Shown: positions 35,066 to 45,396 of the stretch, in pieces
How positions within the stretch are numbered: position 1 is the first letter of the stretch
How the letters are laid out: each line of letters starts with the position of its first letter
Assembly: GCF_030817415.1 (NCBI RefSeq)
Contig: NZ_JAUSZI010000002.1
Span: forward strand, 7,316,001-7,380,000
Reading direction: 5' to 3'
Source of the DNA: Streptomyces umbrinus
GTDB taxonomy: Bacteria; Actinomycetota; Actinomycetes; Streptomycetales; Streptomycetaceae
DNA length: 64,000 bases
Notes under the pieces: generated by a model
Seen by the model: the letters and a program-made list of their open reading frames with translations, nothing else
Told to the model about the DNA's origin: nothing
The model's database searches: none
Program-made: the position numbers and the translations under genes

Positions 35066-37165
35066 ATGAAAGCTGCGTACAGGCAGTGGCATGAGGCTCT
35101 CTCCACAGAATTCTTCGGTGCGGAACACGCGTTGCGGAGCGCGGTCCTGTATGTCGACGACGAGATCGAACGGCAGCTCGCAGAGGGGCAGGGCATCGGA
35201 ACGAGCCTGGCCCAGGCCGTTGCCGACGAACTCACCTGGAGCGACCTGGACAGACCCCTTTTCAGCGGTGTCCAGAGCGAGGTCGTGCAGTGGGAGAACG
35301 ACGGGAGTAAGGGACCACCGCCGAGCCTTCCGGTGCTCTCCCTGTCAGTGCTTGCTGCCACTCGCATGGCGTCCTCCGACGGGATGCTGAGGAGCAACTT
35401 CTACGGGCGCTGGATCCATCTGTTCGGCGAGCAGCCATCCGGCTACCGTGCGAACAAGCTGCAGAAGGCTTTCCTGGACGTCGCCGCCATGTGGGAGCAG
35501 CTCGATGCCTGGCTAGACGAGGCGGGTGGCCTCTACGGCACAAGTACGGTGAGCACGGACGACCACTACTGGAAGATCGGCTACCCCATCTCCCAGGCGC
35601 TGATCCGCGGTTCGGACCGGCAGATCCTCACCCGCTTCTTCGCCACCACCCGCCTGCGCCCGCGCAATCGAAACGGGGTCTCCGGTCGGGAGCTCCTGAG
35701 GCGGCTGTGCGTCTGGACGGCAGGGCGCGACCGGCATCTGTCCCCCCGACTCATGGAAGAACTCGCCAACGCGGTCGGCACCGGCGAAACGCTCATCACC
35801 AGTCTTCTCAAACGACTTGCTGATGACTGGGACGGGACTCTCCACGAGCCGGAGCGTGAGCACCGGCGCCGGGCCCTCGGGCTCCGGCTCATGGTTGCGG
35901 ACCGGGGGAGCCGCCTCGAATGGCTCGCCGAGACCGTGGAAGCGCTCCCCGAAACGGAGGTTGGTATACCCGGTGGGCGTGCTTTCAGACTCCGCGAGGA
36001 GTACGGCGGCGTCTACGACGGTCTGGAGTCGCTGCACCCCTCGCCGCAGCAACTGGCCCACGGCGTACGCCTTGAGGGCGACGCCCTTGTCCTGGAGTGG
36101 GCACCGCAGGAGGTCATACTGCTGCGGATGCATCCCCATCTCGGCGAGTGGGTGAGCACCGAGTACTTCGAACCGGGCGAGCAGCACTGGATCCTGGCCG
36201 CCGATTCCGTCGTCGGCGATGTGCGGGCCATGGTCAGTGCCCTCGGCGGCCGCACCGTCCGCCAAGCACCTGCGCCTGTACCGGGTTGGAAGCTGTTCAA
36301 GGGCGTGCGGGCTGTCAACGGGAGTGCCTTTGCCCGCACATTGGACCGAGGCGGAGCACATGCCCACGTCCTCGAGCCCCAGATCCGGCAGTACGCCGAG
36401 CTGTCCGGTGGGCTCCGCATCGCTTCCGAGTACCGGGCAGGCGCCGGTGTCGCAGGCCACTTCCTCCGCGGCGGCGCCCCGGACTTGCTGCTGCCTGCGA
36501 GCGAGGCCGCGGACGGACGAGTCAAGGTCGTGCTCGACGGCTGCACCGAGAAGTTGCGCGCCGACCCACGGGTCCCGTTCCCGCTCTGCGTAGTTCCCCT
36601 CGAAGAAGGTGCACACCAGGTAGGTACCGCTGAGAGCAGTCAGGTCTTCACCCTGCATGATGGACTGCACGAAGCGCTGCCGCCGGGTACTGGGATGCTC
36701 GGGTACTCCTGCGATGGCACCGCTCAGCGTGAGCTGACTGACGTCGAAGATCCTGAGGCGGCCATCCGCGGTGCATACACGCCTGAGAGCATCCGGCTCC
36801 CGCGTACCGAGCTAGTGCGGCGCACCGTCCTGGAAGCCGTGCTGATCGACCCTCACGGCGGTGTACGCAAAGTCAAGCAGCAGACCGTCCCAGCCTGGAT
36901 GGAGTCGCGCCTGCCAGAAGATGCTCTCGGCCCATGCGTTGAGGTCGAGGTGCCGACGGGCTACGTCTGGCTGGTCTACCGGACAGCAGCCCGGTGGTCG
37001 GTGCGGCCCTTGGCCGGAGCAGCGGATATACCCGAGCCCGCACCGTCCTCCGGCGACTTCGCGTGGGCATACGCCGTACTTAGCGCCGCCGAGCGCTCGC
37101 AGGACCCGGCCTGGCTCGACTACGTAGCGGCAGCCGATGGGATCGCCGGAAGACAGGGGGCCTGA
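35066..37165 (+). CDS. Druantia-like operon protein 1, large, unknown fold
   Basis: A 699-residue soluble protein with no motif I can assign. The first part (1-310) is helical, with WSDLDRPLFSGVQSEVVQWE and GRWIHLFGEQPSGYRANKLQ; the middle and C-terminal parts look beta-rich (VYDGLESLHPSPQQLAHGVR, GGLRIASEYRAGAGVAGHF). By position, directly before a small gene and a DruE-like helicase, it could correspond to DruF of type II Druantia systems; this is inference from gene order only. The stop overlaps the next ATG by one base (TGATG), so the three genes form a coupled operon. Confidence 0.75.
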   Translation: MKAAYRQWHEALSTEFFGAEHALRSAVLYVDDEIERQLAEGQGIGTSLAQAVADELTWSDLDRPLFSGVQSEVVQWENDGSKGPPPSLPVLSLSVLAATRMASSDGMLRSNFYGRWIHLFGEQPSGYRANKLQKAFLDVAAMWEQLDAWLDEAGGLYGTSTVSTDDHYWKIGYPISQALIRGSDRQILTRFFATTRLRPRNRNGVSGRELLRRLCVWTAGRDRHLSPRLMEELANAVGTGETLITSLLKRLADDWDGTLHEPEREHRRRALGLRLMVADRGSRLEWLAETVEALPETEVGIPGGRAFRLREEYGGVYDGLESLHPSPQQLAHGVRLEGDALVLEWAPQEVILLRMHPHLGEWVSTEYFEPGEQHWILAADSVVGDVRAMVSALGGRTVRQAPAPVPGWKLFKGVRAVNGSAFARTLDRGGAHAHVLEPQIRQYAELSGGLRIASEYRAGAGVAGHFLRGGAPDLLLPASEAADGRVKVVLDGCTEKLRADPRVPFPLCVVPLEEGAHQVGTAESSQVFTLHDGLHEALPPGTGMLGYSCDGTAQRELTDVEDPEAAIRGAYTPESIRLPRTELVRRTVLEAVLIDPHGGVRKVKQQTVPAWMESRLPEDALGPCVEVEVPTGYVWLVYRTAARWSVRPLAGAADIPEPAPSSGDFAWAYAVLSAAERSQDPAWLDYVAAADGIAGRQGA

Positions 37166-38112
37166 TGACTGACCCTGGAGACCTGCTGCTGCGCTGGGTG
37201 AGCGAGCAGGGCGCGGGCACGTTGTTCGATCTCAAGCAGGGCATGTGGTGGCTGGCAGCCAGACATTGTCCGGACATCGAGCCCGGTGCCCCGGGCCGCT
37301 GGCTGCGCGACGCCGTAGCCCTCGCACACATGGACATCGACTGGCACAACAGGCGCTGGTGCGCGGCCCCACCCGTCCTGACGCGGCTGCCGCAAGCCCG
37401 GGGTCTGGCGGTGCTGACCGGAAGCAGGACAGCCGCGTTTGACGCGCGCCTCACACAAGCAGTGCAGGACGGGTTGGTGGAGCTTTTCCGGGTGCCCAGC
37501 ACGCGCCCGCCGCGGGATATCCCCCTGCCCGTGTCGCTGATCGTCCAGTTCGACGACGAGGTAGGGCTCGCGGGATGGGCAGCCGAACTCGGAGTCTCGT
37601 ATACGCCATGTTTCGCCCTTCAAGGAGCTGCTCTGCTTCCGCCTCTTGGACTTGAAGTACGCACTTCTAAACCGGAGTTCGGGAAGCCGCTTGAGCAGTA
37701 CGACTTGGACCGTCGCGAGTACCAGCTCGTGCGCAGCCCTCAGGGCAACGGCCTGTACCGGCTCAAACGGCGCGACTCGAAGCGCGTGTGCCAGGTCCTG
37801 CGCGACGGCGAGTGGTACGAAACCAGCCATGAGCTGGGCGTCTACTTGGTTGTCGAGTCCCTGAGCCCGGACGCCGATGTGCTCCGCTGGCTACCTGAGA
37901 AGGACTGCGGGCGGGAGAGGTTCGGCACCCTGTACGTCGACTGGGGTTACCCGCTGCCGGACCTGCACAGGCGGGTGGCCGTCATGTGCTCCGGCCTCGC
38001 GCCCCGCATCAACGCGCATGCAGAGAACTTGGCGTACGACAACGTGCCCAAGACCGTTGCTATGAAGATTGCAGACTCGCTCGGACAGCACCTCGGGGAG
38101 AACGATGAGTGA
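37165..38112 (+). CDS. Druantia-like operon protein 2
   Basis: A 315-residue protein without a recognised catalytic motif. Visible segments are LLRWVSEQGAGTLFDLKQGM near the start, DWHNRRWCAAPPVLTRLPQA, and LRDGEWYETSHELGVYLVVE. It lies in the position of DruG in type II Druantia (inference). Its last 8 bp overlap the start of the helicase gene, pointing to stoichiometric co-expression. Base use is somewhat lower in GC than the flanking core genes. Confidence 0.75.
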   Translation: MTDPGDLLLRWVSEQGAGTLFDLKQGMWWLAARHCPDIEPGAPGRWLRDAVALAHMDIDWHNRRWCAAPPVLTRLPQARGLAVLTGSRTAAFDARLTQAVQDGLVELFRVPSTRPPRDIPLPVSLIVQFDDEVGLAGWAAELGVSYTPCFALQGAALLPPLGLEVRTSKPEFGKPLEQYDLDRREYQLVRSPQGNGLYRLKRRDSKRVCQVLRDGEWYETSHELGVYLVVESLSPDADVLRWLPEKDCGRERFGTLYVDWGYPLPDLHRRVAVMCSGLAPRINAHAENLAYDNVPKTVAMKIADSLGQHLGENDE

Positions 38113-41100
38113 CACCGTCGCGGAACAGTCCGGCAGCAGCGGCCGGGACGTCGACATCTTGGGCTCGTTCGAGCACCTGAAAGAGGCGCTTTTCCGCTAC
38201 TACAACACGCCGTTCGGCCTCGCTGACGAGCACCTGGAACGCGAGCGGCAGGACCTCTTCGATGTGGACGGCGGGGCGTGGCGGCGACCGCTCCTGGAGG
38301 TCCGCCCGCGGTACGTCACGATGGACGTGGGCATCGCGGAGTCCGTTCGCGAGGCAGGCGCTCACTCTGACCTTGCGGAACTGGTGCAGCTCGGCCTGCT
38401 GCAGGGTGTTCCGTCGCTTTACGAGCACCAGCACCGGGCCCTTGTTGCCGCGGTACGAGACGGACGTGACGTCGTGGTCACTGCCGGTACAGGCTCCGGC
38501 AAGACGGAGTCGTTCATGCTGCCGATCCTGGCCGACCTGGTCCGCGAGTCCGCAGCATGGCCGGTGGGCACGCTGCCGTTGAACCGCTGGTGGGCCTCTC
38601 CCGACGGTGAGTATCAGCCGCAGCGGGCAGGCGAGGGCGGGCGACACGCGGCCGTACGTGCTCTGGTCCTCTACCCCATGAACGCGCTCGTCGACGACCA
38701 GATGATGCGCCTGCGCAAGGCCCTCGACAGCGACGAGGTGCGGACTTGGCTTGAGCAGTCGCGGCCAGGCCACCGCTTCTACTTCGGCCGCTACACCGGA
38801 GCGACGCCCGTCCCTGGGGACCTCGGCTCGCCCGTCGGTGTGAAGACGCTGCGCAGGGAGTTCGCTGCAACTGAGGAGCGCTCGCGCCAGGCGCAGAAGG
38901 CCGAAGGAGACGGCCGGTTCTTCATCCCGAAGCTCGATGGTGGGGAGATGCGCTCCCGGTGGGACATGATCCAGGCTCCACCGGACATCATGATCACGAA
39001 CTACAGCATGCTCAACGTCATGCTGATGCGGTCGCGCGAGTCAGGCATCTTCGAGATGACGCGCCGCTGGCTGGAGGAAGTCCCGGATGCACGCTTCACG
39101 TTGGTCGTCGACGAGCTCCATATGTACCGCGGCACCGCGGGCACTGAGATCGCCTACCTCCTGCGCAACCTGCGGCACCGATTGGGCCTCGACGACAAGC
39201 CGGAGAAGTTCCGGATCGTCGCGGCCTCCGCCTCTCTTGAGGCGCCTCGAGACCTGGACTTCCTGCAGGAGTTCTTCGGGGCTGACCGCGATCGGTTCGA
39301 AGTCCTCGGCGGCCAGCTCGTATTGCCGCCCCACACGCGGACCGACATCTCTGAGCACATTGAGGCGTACGCAGGCCTGGGTGCAGACCCCGATTCCGCC
39401 GAGGCTGAAAGGTTTCTGGCCGATACCGGAGCGTCCGATGCATTCGTCAACGCACTGCGCAAGGGCGACCGGCTGATCGCGGACTTCGACACTGAAGTCG
39501 CCGCCAAGCTCTTTCCTTCCGCCGACTCCACCAGGCAGGGACAAGCGCTGCAGGGGGTCCTCGCCGTCCTGCGCCGCTCCGAGAACCCGAAGACCCCCAA
39601 GCTCCGGGGACACCTCTTTTTCCGCAACATCCCCGGAGTCTGGGCCTGTTCAGACCCTGCATGCCCCGACGCCCAACGCCGCGAAGGCGCCGGGAGGACC
39701 GTCGGCAAGCTGTACTCCCGGCCCACGCCACGATGCAGTTGTGATGCACGCGTACTTGAGCTTCTTTACTGCCAGAACTGCGGTGACGCCTTCCTCGGCG
39801 GATACGCACCGGGATCGGCCTTTCAGAATTCCAAAGACCGCCCCTTCAAAGCCGGCCTGCTGGCGGACCTGCCAGAGCTCGACTCGCTCCCGGATGCTGC
39901 TCTTGGGCCGAGTGCGGCCAACTACATTGTCTACTGGCCGCGCAAGGATGACCCGGCCACGGACGAGCTGGCCTGGAACTCCTCATCTGACAAGGGAACA
40001 CTGAGCGGGAGCTTCGAGTTCAAACGCAGCACGTACAACCCGCGTACCGGCATGCTCCGGAACCAGCGGGACCACACGGGCTGGTCCTTCCACGTCAGCG
40101 TCCCCAAGCCCAAGAATGGCAGAGCTCGGCTCAAGGCCGAGAACCTCCCCGCGGCGCCGACCCGGTGCCCTTCATGTGGCGATGACTGGGAGGTCCGGCA
40201 GGTCGGGAGCGAACACCTTAGTCTGAGCGACCCCCGGCGTATGCGCACACCGGTCCGCTCTATGCGAACTGGTTTCGAGAAGGTCAACCAGGTGCTGACC
40301 ACCGGTATCCTTTCCAACCTCCCAAACCGGCAGGCCGTGGTCTTCTCTGACAGTCGGCAGGATGCGGCCAAGCTGTCGGCAGGCCTCGGACTGCGCCACT
40401 ACCAGGACCTGTTGCGCCTGCTGCTTGCTGAGGAGGTCGCGGGCCAGGGCGACCCGGCAGCTGACCTCGCCGCCGTCGCAGGCTTCTACCGCAAGTCGCC
40501 CGAAAAGCCGGTGGACAGGGCGACGGCCAAGGCCGCGCGCGACCGGCTCCGCGCCCGAGACCGGGATACGTACGACGCGTGGGAGAAACTCCAGAAACCC
40601 GAGGCCTCCGAAAGCATCGATGACCTCAGCGACGACCATCCCGACCCCGCTGAGGAGCAGGCGCTCTATGGCCTTCTGAGCCGCGTACCGTGCCTCGACA
40701 GCCACACTGCTGCTGTCGCTGAACGCCTCGTGCATCTCGGCGTTAACCCCGGTGGCCCGAAGGCATCCCTCCAGCAGACGGCCTATCAGAAGGGCTCTCT
40801 GCCGCAGCCCTGGACCTCTCTGTACCGCTGGCCCGAGGGCGGGGACGGCCGAGTGCAGGATGAATCAGGCCTCGTACTGAGCGAGCGGCAGGAGCAACTG
40901 CGCCAGGACATGCGCGAAGACCTCAGCAGCGAGCTTCTCAACGGACTCTTCGGCAGTGCTGGGCGCGACTTCGAATCCCTCGGATTGGGGTGGCTCACTC
41001 TGGCTTCCGACCAGTGGCTGCTCGAGGCAGAGCGGGCGTCCGATGCAGCGCTGGCCCGGGCGAGTCTGCGGGTCCTCGGCCACATGCGCCGGTTCGCCGG

Positions 41101-43693
41101 GCTGCGGAGCCCGGCGGACAATCCGCCAAAGAAGCTCCGGGACTTCTGGGCCAGCGCAGCAGATCACCTTGGGCAGGACAAGGACGACCTCCAGGCGACG
41201 GTGGAGCGGATCTGGGGGGCCGCAGTCGCCAAGTACGTCATCCAACCTGAGCACGTGGCACTGCGCCATGGGCGCGATGTGTCCTGGACCTGCTCCACCT
41301 GCCGCCGCCGACACCTCCACCCAGGTGTCGGCGTCTGCACGAAATGCGGACGTCCTCTCCCTGCGACGCCTGAGCCGTTCGAGAGCACCGACGCGGATTA
41401 TTACGCCTGGATGGCCCGTAACCAGTTCGGGAACTTCCGGCTCAGCACTGCCGAACTCACCGGTCAGACGGACCGCCTTGATGCGCAGGCACGACAGGCC
41501 CGCTTCCAGGGCATCTTCCTGAACGGCAAGGAGAATCAGCTCCCCGACAGGCTCGACGTCCTCTCCGTCACCACCACAATGGAAGCCGGCGTCGATATCG
41601 GCCCCCTCTCGGCAGTCCTCATGGCCAACATGCCGCCGACCCGGTTCAACTACCAGCAGCGTGTCGGCCGGGCAGGACGTCGCAGCTCGCCGGTCGCGCT
41701 CGCACTCACCGTGTGCCGCGGACGAAGCCACGACGAGCACTACTTCCAGGACCCGAAGCGCATCACCAACGACGCCACTCCGCGACCGTACTTGTCCACT
41801 GACATGAAGGACATCTACCAACGCGTGTTCGCAGCGGAGGTGCTGCGCCGGGCGTTCGACGCTGTACAGACCGCCGCTGACGACGATGGCGGGCTCGACC
41901 CGACCCGCAACGTCCACGGCCAGTTCGGCCGCTGCGCAGACTGGCCCGTGGTAGCCGAGGCCGTGAGTGCGTGGATCAAGTCGCATGATGCCGAGATCCG
42001 AAGCCTTGCCGAAGCGCTCGCTGAGCGGACCCGCGGTACATGGCACCCGGCTGAGGCCACGGCATGGGTGGACGGCGAGCTCGTCAATCGCGTCACGCAG
42101 ATCGCGGACCGTCCTCAGGGTCACCATGAACTCAGCCAGCGGTTGGCAGAGTCAGGCCTCCTGCCGATGTTCGGATTCCCCACATCTGCCCGGTACTTGT
42201 ACACGAAGCGCCCTTTCGATTCGTATCCGTGGCCGCCGAGCGGAGTCGTCGACCGGTCGTTGGACATCGCCATCTCGCAGTTCGCGCCCGGTGCTGAGAC
42301 TGTCAAGGACGGACAGGTCCATACAGCTGCGGGCGTCGTTGCGTTCGAGCCGACAGGAAGGGCCCCGCGGGCCGTGGAAGAGCCGTTCGGGCAGGCTGCA
42401 CTGATCGGTATCTGCCGAGCCTGCGGTCACCTTGCGGAGAATGTGGAGACGCCGCTGACGCAGAATGACGGCGCGCCACCGCAGTCCTGTCGCGCCTGCG
42501 GAGCTGCCGACGGCTCGTACCGCGAGATCGAACTCCGCGAACCGGCAGGTTTCTACTCCGCAGGCAAGGCCCGTGACTTCGACGGCAACTTCGCTTGGCG
42601 GGCCAGGTCGCTGGCGCCTCGAACCGCCGCAGACCTCGAGCACGGCGCCCCCCTGGCGATTGCGACGCCGGGCATGGTTGTCCACGCAGGTAAAGGCCGC
42701 CGTTACGCCGTCAACGACAACGGCGGCCGACTGTTCAACTTTACGAAGGTGAGTCCAGCTGCACGCTGGTCCGGGGCGTATCTGGAGGCCGGGGCAGCGG
42801 AGTTGTTCCCTTGGCTGAAGAAAGACATCGCAGCAGACGAAGAGCTGCTGACAACGGCCATCGGCGCCACTCAGCACACCGACCTGTTCCTCCTAGGACC
42901 TCATGCCGGAGAGATCCCTGCTCTCGGACTGCGCCTCAACCTCACGTCCATTCCCCAGAGCACCGGCTTCCCGGACGACCGCTCAGGAAGGCGGGCTGCC
43001 TGGTACTCGCTCGCCGCACTGCTCCGGACGGCCGCGGGTGAACTCCTCCAAGTTCAGCCCAACGAGATCGCTTCCGGCATCCACGGCGCAGGATCCGGCA
43101 GCCGGGAAGCACGCACCTTCGCTTTCCTCTCCGACACGCTGGACAACGGCGCTGGCTACTGCACGCACCTTGCCGACCCCGAGGTGTTCAACCAGCTCAT
43201 GGCCACCGCGCATAAGAAGCTGGCCAAACTCAAGGAGGGCGCGCACGGTCGTGACTGCGGAGGCTCGTGCTACGAGTGCCTCCGTGATTACACGAACATG
43301 GCCTACCACAGCCTGCTCGACTGGCGTCTAGCCGGTGACCTCCTCTCCATTCTCCGGGAGGGCAAAGACGCTGCGAGCAGCCAGCGGGCCCGGGGGGCTA
43401 TGGGACTGCTGCGGAACTGGGCGGCGGACTTCCCTCTCGGGGACGCGGAGTTCGTGGACGACCTCGGAGGCACAGGACCTGCGGTCCTCTTCGAAGAGCG
43501 GGTCTGGGTCGCCGCGAAGAGCCCGTTCGAGGCTGCCGACGAGCCTCTGCAGCCAGTCCGAATCAGTGCTGTGCGCAAGGCTGCCGCATCGGACAGCCGA
43601 GGTGTTCCGGACGTGGTCTTCATAGACGACTTCCTGCTCGACAAGGCTCCGGCACGAGTTGCGGCCCTGCTTGCCGACTTCGATGGAACGTAG
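38105..43693 (+). CDS. DruE-like giant DEAD/DEAH helicase with DUF1998-type C-terminus
   Basis: An 1862-residue superfamily 2 helicase. Motif I TAGTGSGKTES is near residue 131, Ia VLYPMNALVDDQ near 191, motif II VVDELHMY near 334, and motif VI QQRVGRAGRR near 1183, following TTTMEAGVDIG (motif V). At least four cysteine clusters sit outside the core: CSDPACPDAQRR ... CQNCGDAF near 520-560, CTCRR/CTKCGRPL near 1060-1080, CRACGHLAEN ... CRACGAADG near 1435-1465, and CGGSCYECLRDYTNMAYHSL near 1717-1736, the DUF1998 signature. Size and layout match DruE, the defining helicase of Druantia anti-phage systems; DISARM DrmA/DrmB splits these parts over two genes. Confidence 0.88.
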   Translation: MSDTVAEQSGSSGRDVDILGSFEHLKEALFRYYNTPFGLADEHLERERQDLFDVDGGAWRRPLLEVRPRYVTMDVGIAESVREAGAHSDLAELVQLGLLQGVPSLYEHQHRALVAAVRDGRDVVVTAGTGSGKTESFMLPILADLVRESAAWPVGTLPLNRWWASPDGEYQPQRAGEGGRHAAVRALVLYPMNALVDDQMMRLRKALDSDEVRTWLEQSRPGHRFYFGRYTGATPVPGDLGSPVGVKTLRREFAATEERSRQAQKAEGDGRFFIPKLDGGEMRSRWDMIQAPPDIMITNYSMLNVMLMRSRESGIFEMTRRWLEEVPDARFTLVVDELHMYRGTAGTEIAYLLRNLRHRLGLDDKPEKFRIVAASASLEAPRDLDFLQEFFGADRDRFEVLGGQLVLPPHTRTDISEHIEAYAGLGADPDSAEAERFLADTGASDAFVNALRKGDRLIADFDTEVAAKLFPSADSTRQGQALQGVLAVLRRSENPKTPKLRGHLFFRNIPGVWACSDPACPDAQRREGAGRTVGKLYSRPTPRCSCDARVLELLYCQNCGDAFLGGYAPGSAFQNSKDRPFKAGLLADLPELDSLPDAALGPSAANYIVYWPRKDDPATDELAWNSSSDKGTLSGSFEFKRSTYNPRTGMLRNQRDHTGWSFHVSVPKPKNGRARLKAENLPAAPTRCPSCGDDWEVRQVGSEHLSLSDPRRMRTPVRSMRTGFEKVNQVLTTGILSNLPNRQAVVFSDSRQDAAKLSAGLGLRHYQDLLRLLLAEEVAGQGDPAADLAAVAGFYRKSPEKPVDRATAKAARDRLRARDRDTYDAWEKLQKPEASESIDDLSDDHPDPAEEQALYGLLSRVPCLDSHTAAVAERLVHLGVNPGGPKASLQQTAYQKGSLPQPWTSLYRWPEGGDGRVQDESGLVLSERQEQLRQDMREDLSSELLNGLFGSAGRDFESLGLGWLTLASDQWLLEAERASDAALARASLRVLGHMRRFAGLRSPADNPPKKLRDFWASAADHLGQDKDDLQATVERIWGAAVAKYVIQPEHVALRHGRDVSWTCSTCRRRHLHPGVGVCTKCGRPLPATPEPFESTDADYYAWMARNQFGNFRLSTAELTGQTDRLDAQARQARFQGIFLNGKENQLPDRLDVLSVTTTMEAGVDIGPLSAVLMANMPPTRFNYQQRVGRAGRRSSPVALALTVCRGRSHDEHYFQDPKRITNDATPRPYLSTDMKDIYQRVFAAEVLRRAFDAVQTAADDDGGLDPTRNVHGQFGRCADWPVVAEAVSAWIKSHDAEIRSLAEALAERTRGTWHPAEATAWVDGELVNRVTQIADRPQGHHELSQRLAESGLLPMFGFPTSARYLYTKRPFDSYPWPPSGVVDRSLDIAISQFAPGAETVKDGQVHTAAGVVAFEPTGRAPRAVEEPFGQAALIGICRACGHLAENVETPLTQNDGAPPQSCRACGAADGSYREIELREPAGFYSAGKARDFDGNFAWRARSLAPRTAADLEHGAPLAIATPGMVVHAGKGRRYAVNDNGGRLFNFTKVSPAARWSGAYLEAGAAELFPWLKKDIAADEELLTTAIGATQHTDLFLLGPHAGEIPALGLRLNLTSIPQSTGFPDDRSGRRAAWYSLAALLRTAAGELLQVQPNEIASGIHGAGSGSREARTFAFLSDTLDNGAGYCTHLADPEVFNQLMATAHKKLAKLKEGAHGRDCGGSCYECLRDYTNMAYHSLLDWRLAGDLLSILREGKDAASSQRARGAMGLLRNWAADFPLGDAEFVDDLGGTGPAVLFEERVWVAAKSPFEAADEPLQPVRISAVRKAAASDSRGVPDVVFIDDFLLDKAPARVAALLADFDGT

Positions 43694-43850
43694 TGGACAG
43701 CAGCTTCGCTCAGCGTCCGTAACTGTAGGGGCAGTTGACAGCTGTGGTAGATCCGGCCGTCGGCAGTCGTGCGCGCAAGCCTCGACCGCCGGCAGCCTGT
43801 GCCAGCGTGATCACGTGAGGAAGTAGGGCATGGTCGAGCCGGAGGCGGAT

Positions 43851-45272
43851 ATGAGCGACCCGGTACTGCTGCAGCGGTTCGCAGCGTGGCTTCAGCCGCA
43901 GCCGTCGGTGGAGGATGCGGAACGCAGAGAGTTCTTCCAGGACGGGATCATCGTTCTCGACACGAACGTGCTCCTCAGCCTGTACGAGTACACAGAGACG
44001 TCCCGTGAAGAGGTCCTCTCGGCACTCGAGCAGACCGCGGGGCGGCTGTGGATGCCGTACCAGGTCGGTCTTGAGTTCGTACGCGGACGCCGCAGCACGC
44101 TCGAGTCGCGGAAGAGAGCACTCTCAGACGCTGCGTCAGAGGTCAACAAGAAGCTCATGGCCGCGCGCAAGGCAATCGTGGAAGCCAAAAATCTCGTGTG
44201 TGCCCAGCTTGAGAAGTACGCCCGCGCTCCGGAGGAGATAGCCAGTCTCGATGAACTGACCAAGGACTCGGCGGTTGACAAGCACCTGTCCGTCTACAGG
44301 GAAGAGTTCAAACGCCACCTGGACATGCTGAAGGCTGATCACGACCTGGCTTTGAATGCGGCCGATGCAGTGGATCCGATCCTGCCGCGCGTCGCGAAAC
44401 TCTACGGGGAAGGCGTCGGCCAGCAGCCGAACGACGAAGTCCTCCGCACGCGCCTCGAGGAAGCCACCACCTTCCGGTTCCCGAACAAGATCCCGCCCGG
44501 GTTCGCAGACTCCGACAAGGACACACCGCTGAGGTCGGCTGGAGACTTCCTGCTCTGGGAAGAGCTGATCGAGCACGTTAGCCAGCTGCCCCAGTCCAGT
44601 CGCCGTGTGCTGTTCGTATCGAACGACACGAAAGAGGACTGGTACGAGTCTGAGTCCGGCTCGCGCAATTCACGTCCGTGGCCGAGTCTCATCGACGAGC
44701 TGAAGCGGAGGGCAGGCGCAGATCTGAGGATCGAGACCCAGCTGAACTTCTACGGCGGGATAAGGGAGTTTCTGGACGCCGAGCTCGCTGAGGACACCTA
44801 CGCAGAGATTGTGCGGGTGTCTGGGACCTTCGACGGGAAGATCCAGGACGACGGGATACTCGTCAACGCGGAGTCTGCCCCCCAACTTGCTCCGCCGGAG
44901 GGGCTGGCGCTGTCCGCATTGCAGTCGGTGGAGCTTGCGTCCTCGGCCGTACGCGTTGCTCTTGAGTCGTCCTCCCCATCCCAGTGGATGTTCCAGTGGT
45001 GGCTCATCGGTGTGACGGCCCAGCTGGGGCGACGAATCCCCGAGGAATGGGAGCCCAGCATTGACATCGCAGCGGCATCGAGAAGCCTTGAGCCGCCGTC
45101 CCCGCTGTGGAAACCGGGTACAGTCCTGCCGCCGGGGGAGTGGCTCCACCGGGACTCGTCGTGGATCGCGCCGTGGTTCATGGAACTCCTGGACGCTACT
45201 CCGCAGATGGACCGCGCCGTACTGCGCAGACTCGCAGCACAGCAGGCAGAGAAGAACCGACGCTCCCGTTAG
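43851..45272 (+). CDS. PIN-like (PIN_8/DUF4935) nuclease-domain protein
   Basis: A 473-residue protein. IVLDTNVLLSLYEYTETSRE around residues 33-52 carries the first PIN aspartate, LWMPYQVGLEFVRGRRS the Glu, and FLLWEELIEHV with VLFVSNDTKEDW the later acidic residues, so a metal-dependent RNase/DNase activity is plausible. Residues 80-170 are coiled-coil-like. ATG 43851 has GGAGG five bases upstream; ATG 43830 is in frame but poorer. It lies 157 bp after the helicase on the same strand, and is likely an additional defence or toxin gene of the island. Confidence 0.82.
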   Translation: MSDPVLLQRFAAWLQPQPSVEDAERREFFQDGIIVLDTNVLLSLYEYTETSREEVLSALEQTAGRLWMPYQVGLEFVRGRRSTLESRKRALSDAASEVNKKLMAARKAIVEAKNLVCAQLEKYARAPEEIASLDELTKDSAVDKHLSVYREEFKRHLDMLKADHDLALNAADAVDPILPRVAKLYGEGVGQQPNDEVLRTRLEEATTFRFPNKIPPGFADSDKDTPLRSAGDFLLWEELIEHVSQLPQSSRRVLFVSNDTKEDWYESESGSRNSRPWPSLIDELKRRAGADLRIETQLNFYGGIREFLDAELAEDTYAEIVRVSGTFDGKIQDDGILVNAESAPQLAPPEGLALSALQSVELASSAVRVALESSSPSQWMFQWWLIGVTAQLGRRIPEEWEPSIDIAAASRSLEPPSPLWKPGTVLPPGEWLHRDSSWIAPWFMELLDATPQMDRAVLRRLAAQQAEKNRRSR

Positions 45273-45396
45273 TTGACGGCGTCGGCGCTCGGTGTACGGG
45301 TCCCTGCACCTATTGATTCCGGCTGTGCCGGATTGCTGCGATAGCGTCTACTACTTGATGAGTACGTGCCAGAAATGAGAGCGAAGGGCAGGCAGC

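Noticed and set aside
35513..36670. Minus-strand open frame opposite operon protein 1
   Set aside because: Antisense, no family resemblance, no ribosome site.
38105..43693. DISARM assignment for the helicase operon
   Set aside because: DISARM separates the helicase (DrmA) and DUF1998 protein (DrmB) and adds a PLD-type DrmC; here one polypeptide has both parts and no DrmC-like gene is present.
43735..43760. TTGACA near 43735 as a promoter for the PIN gene
   Set aside because: No acceptable -10 hexamer at 16-19 bp spacing.
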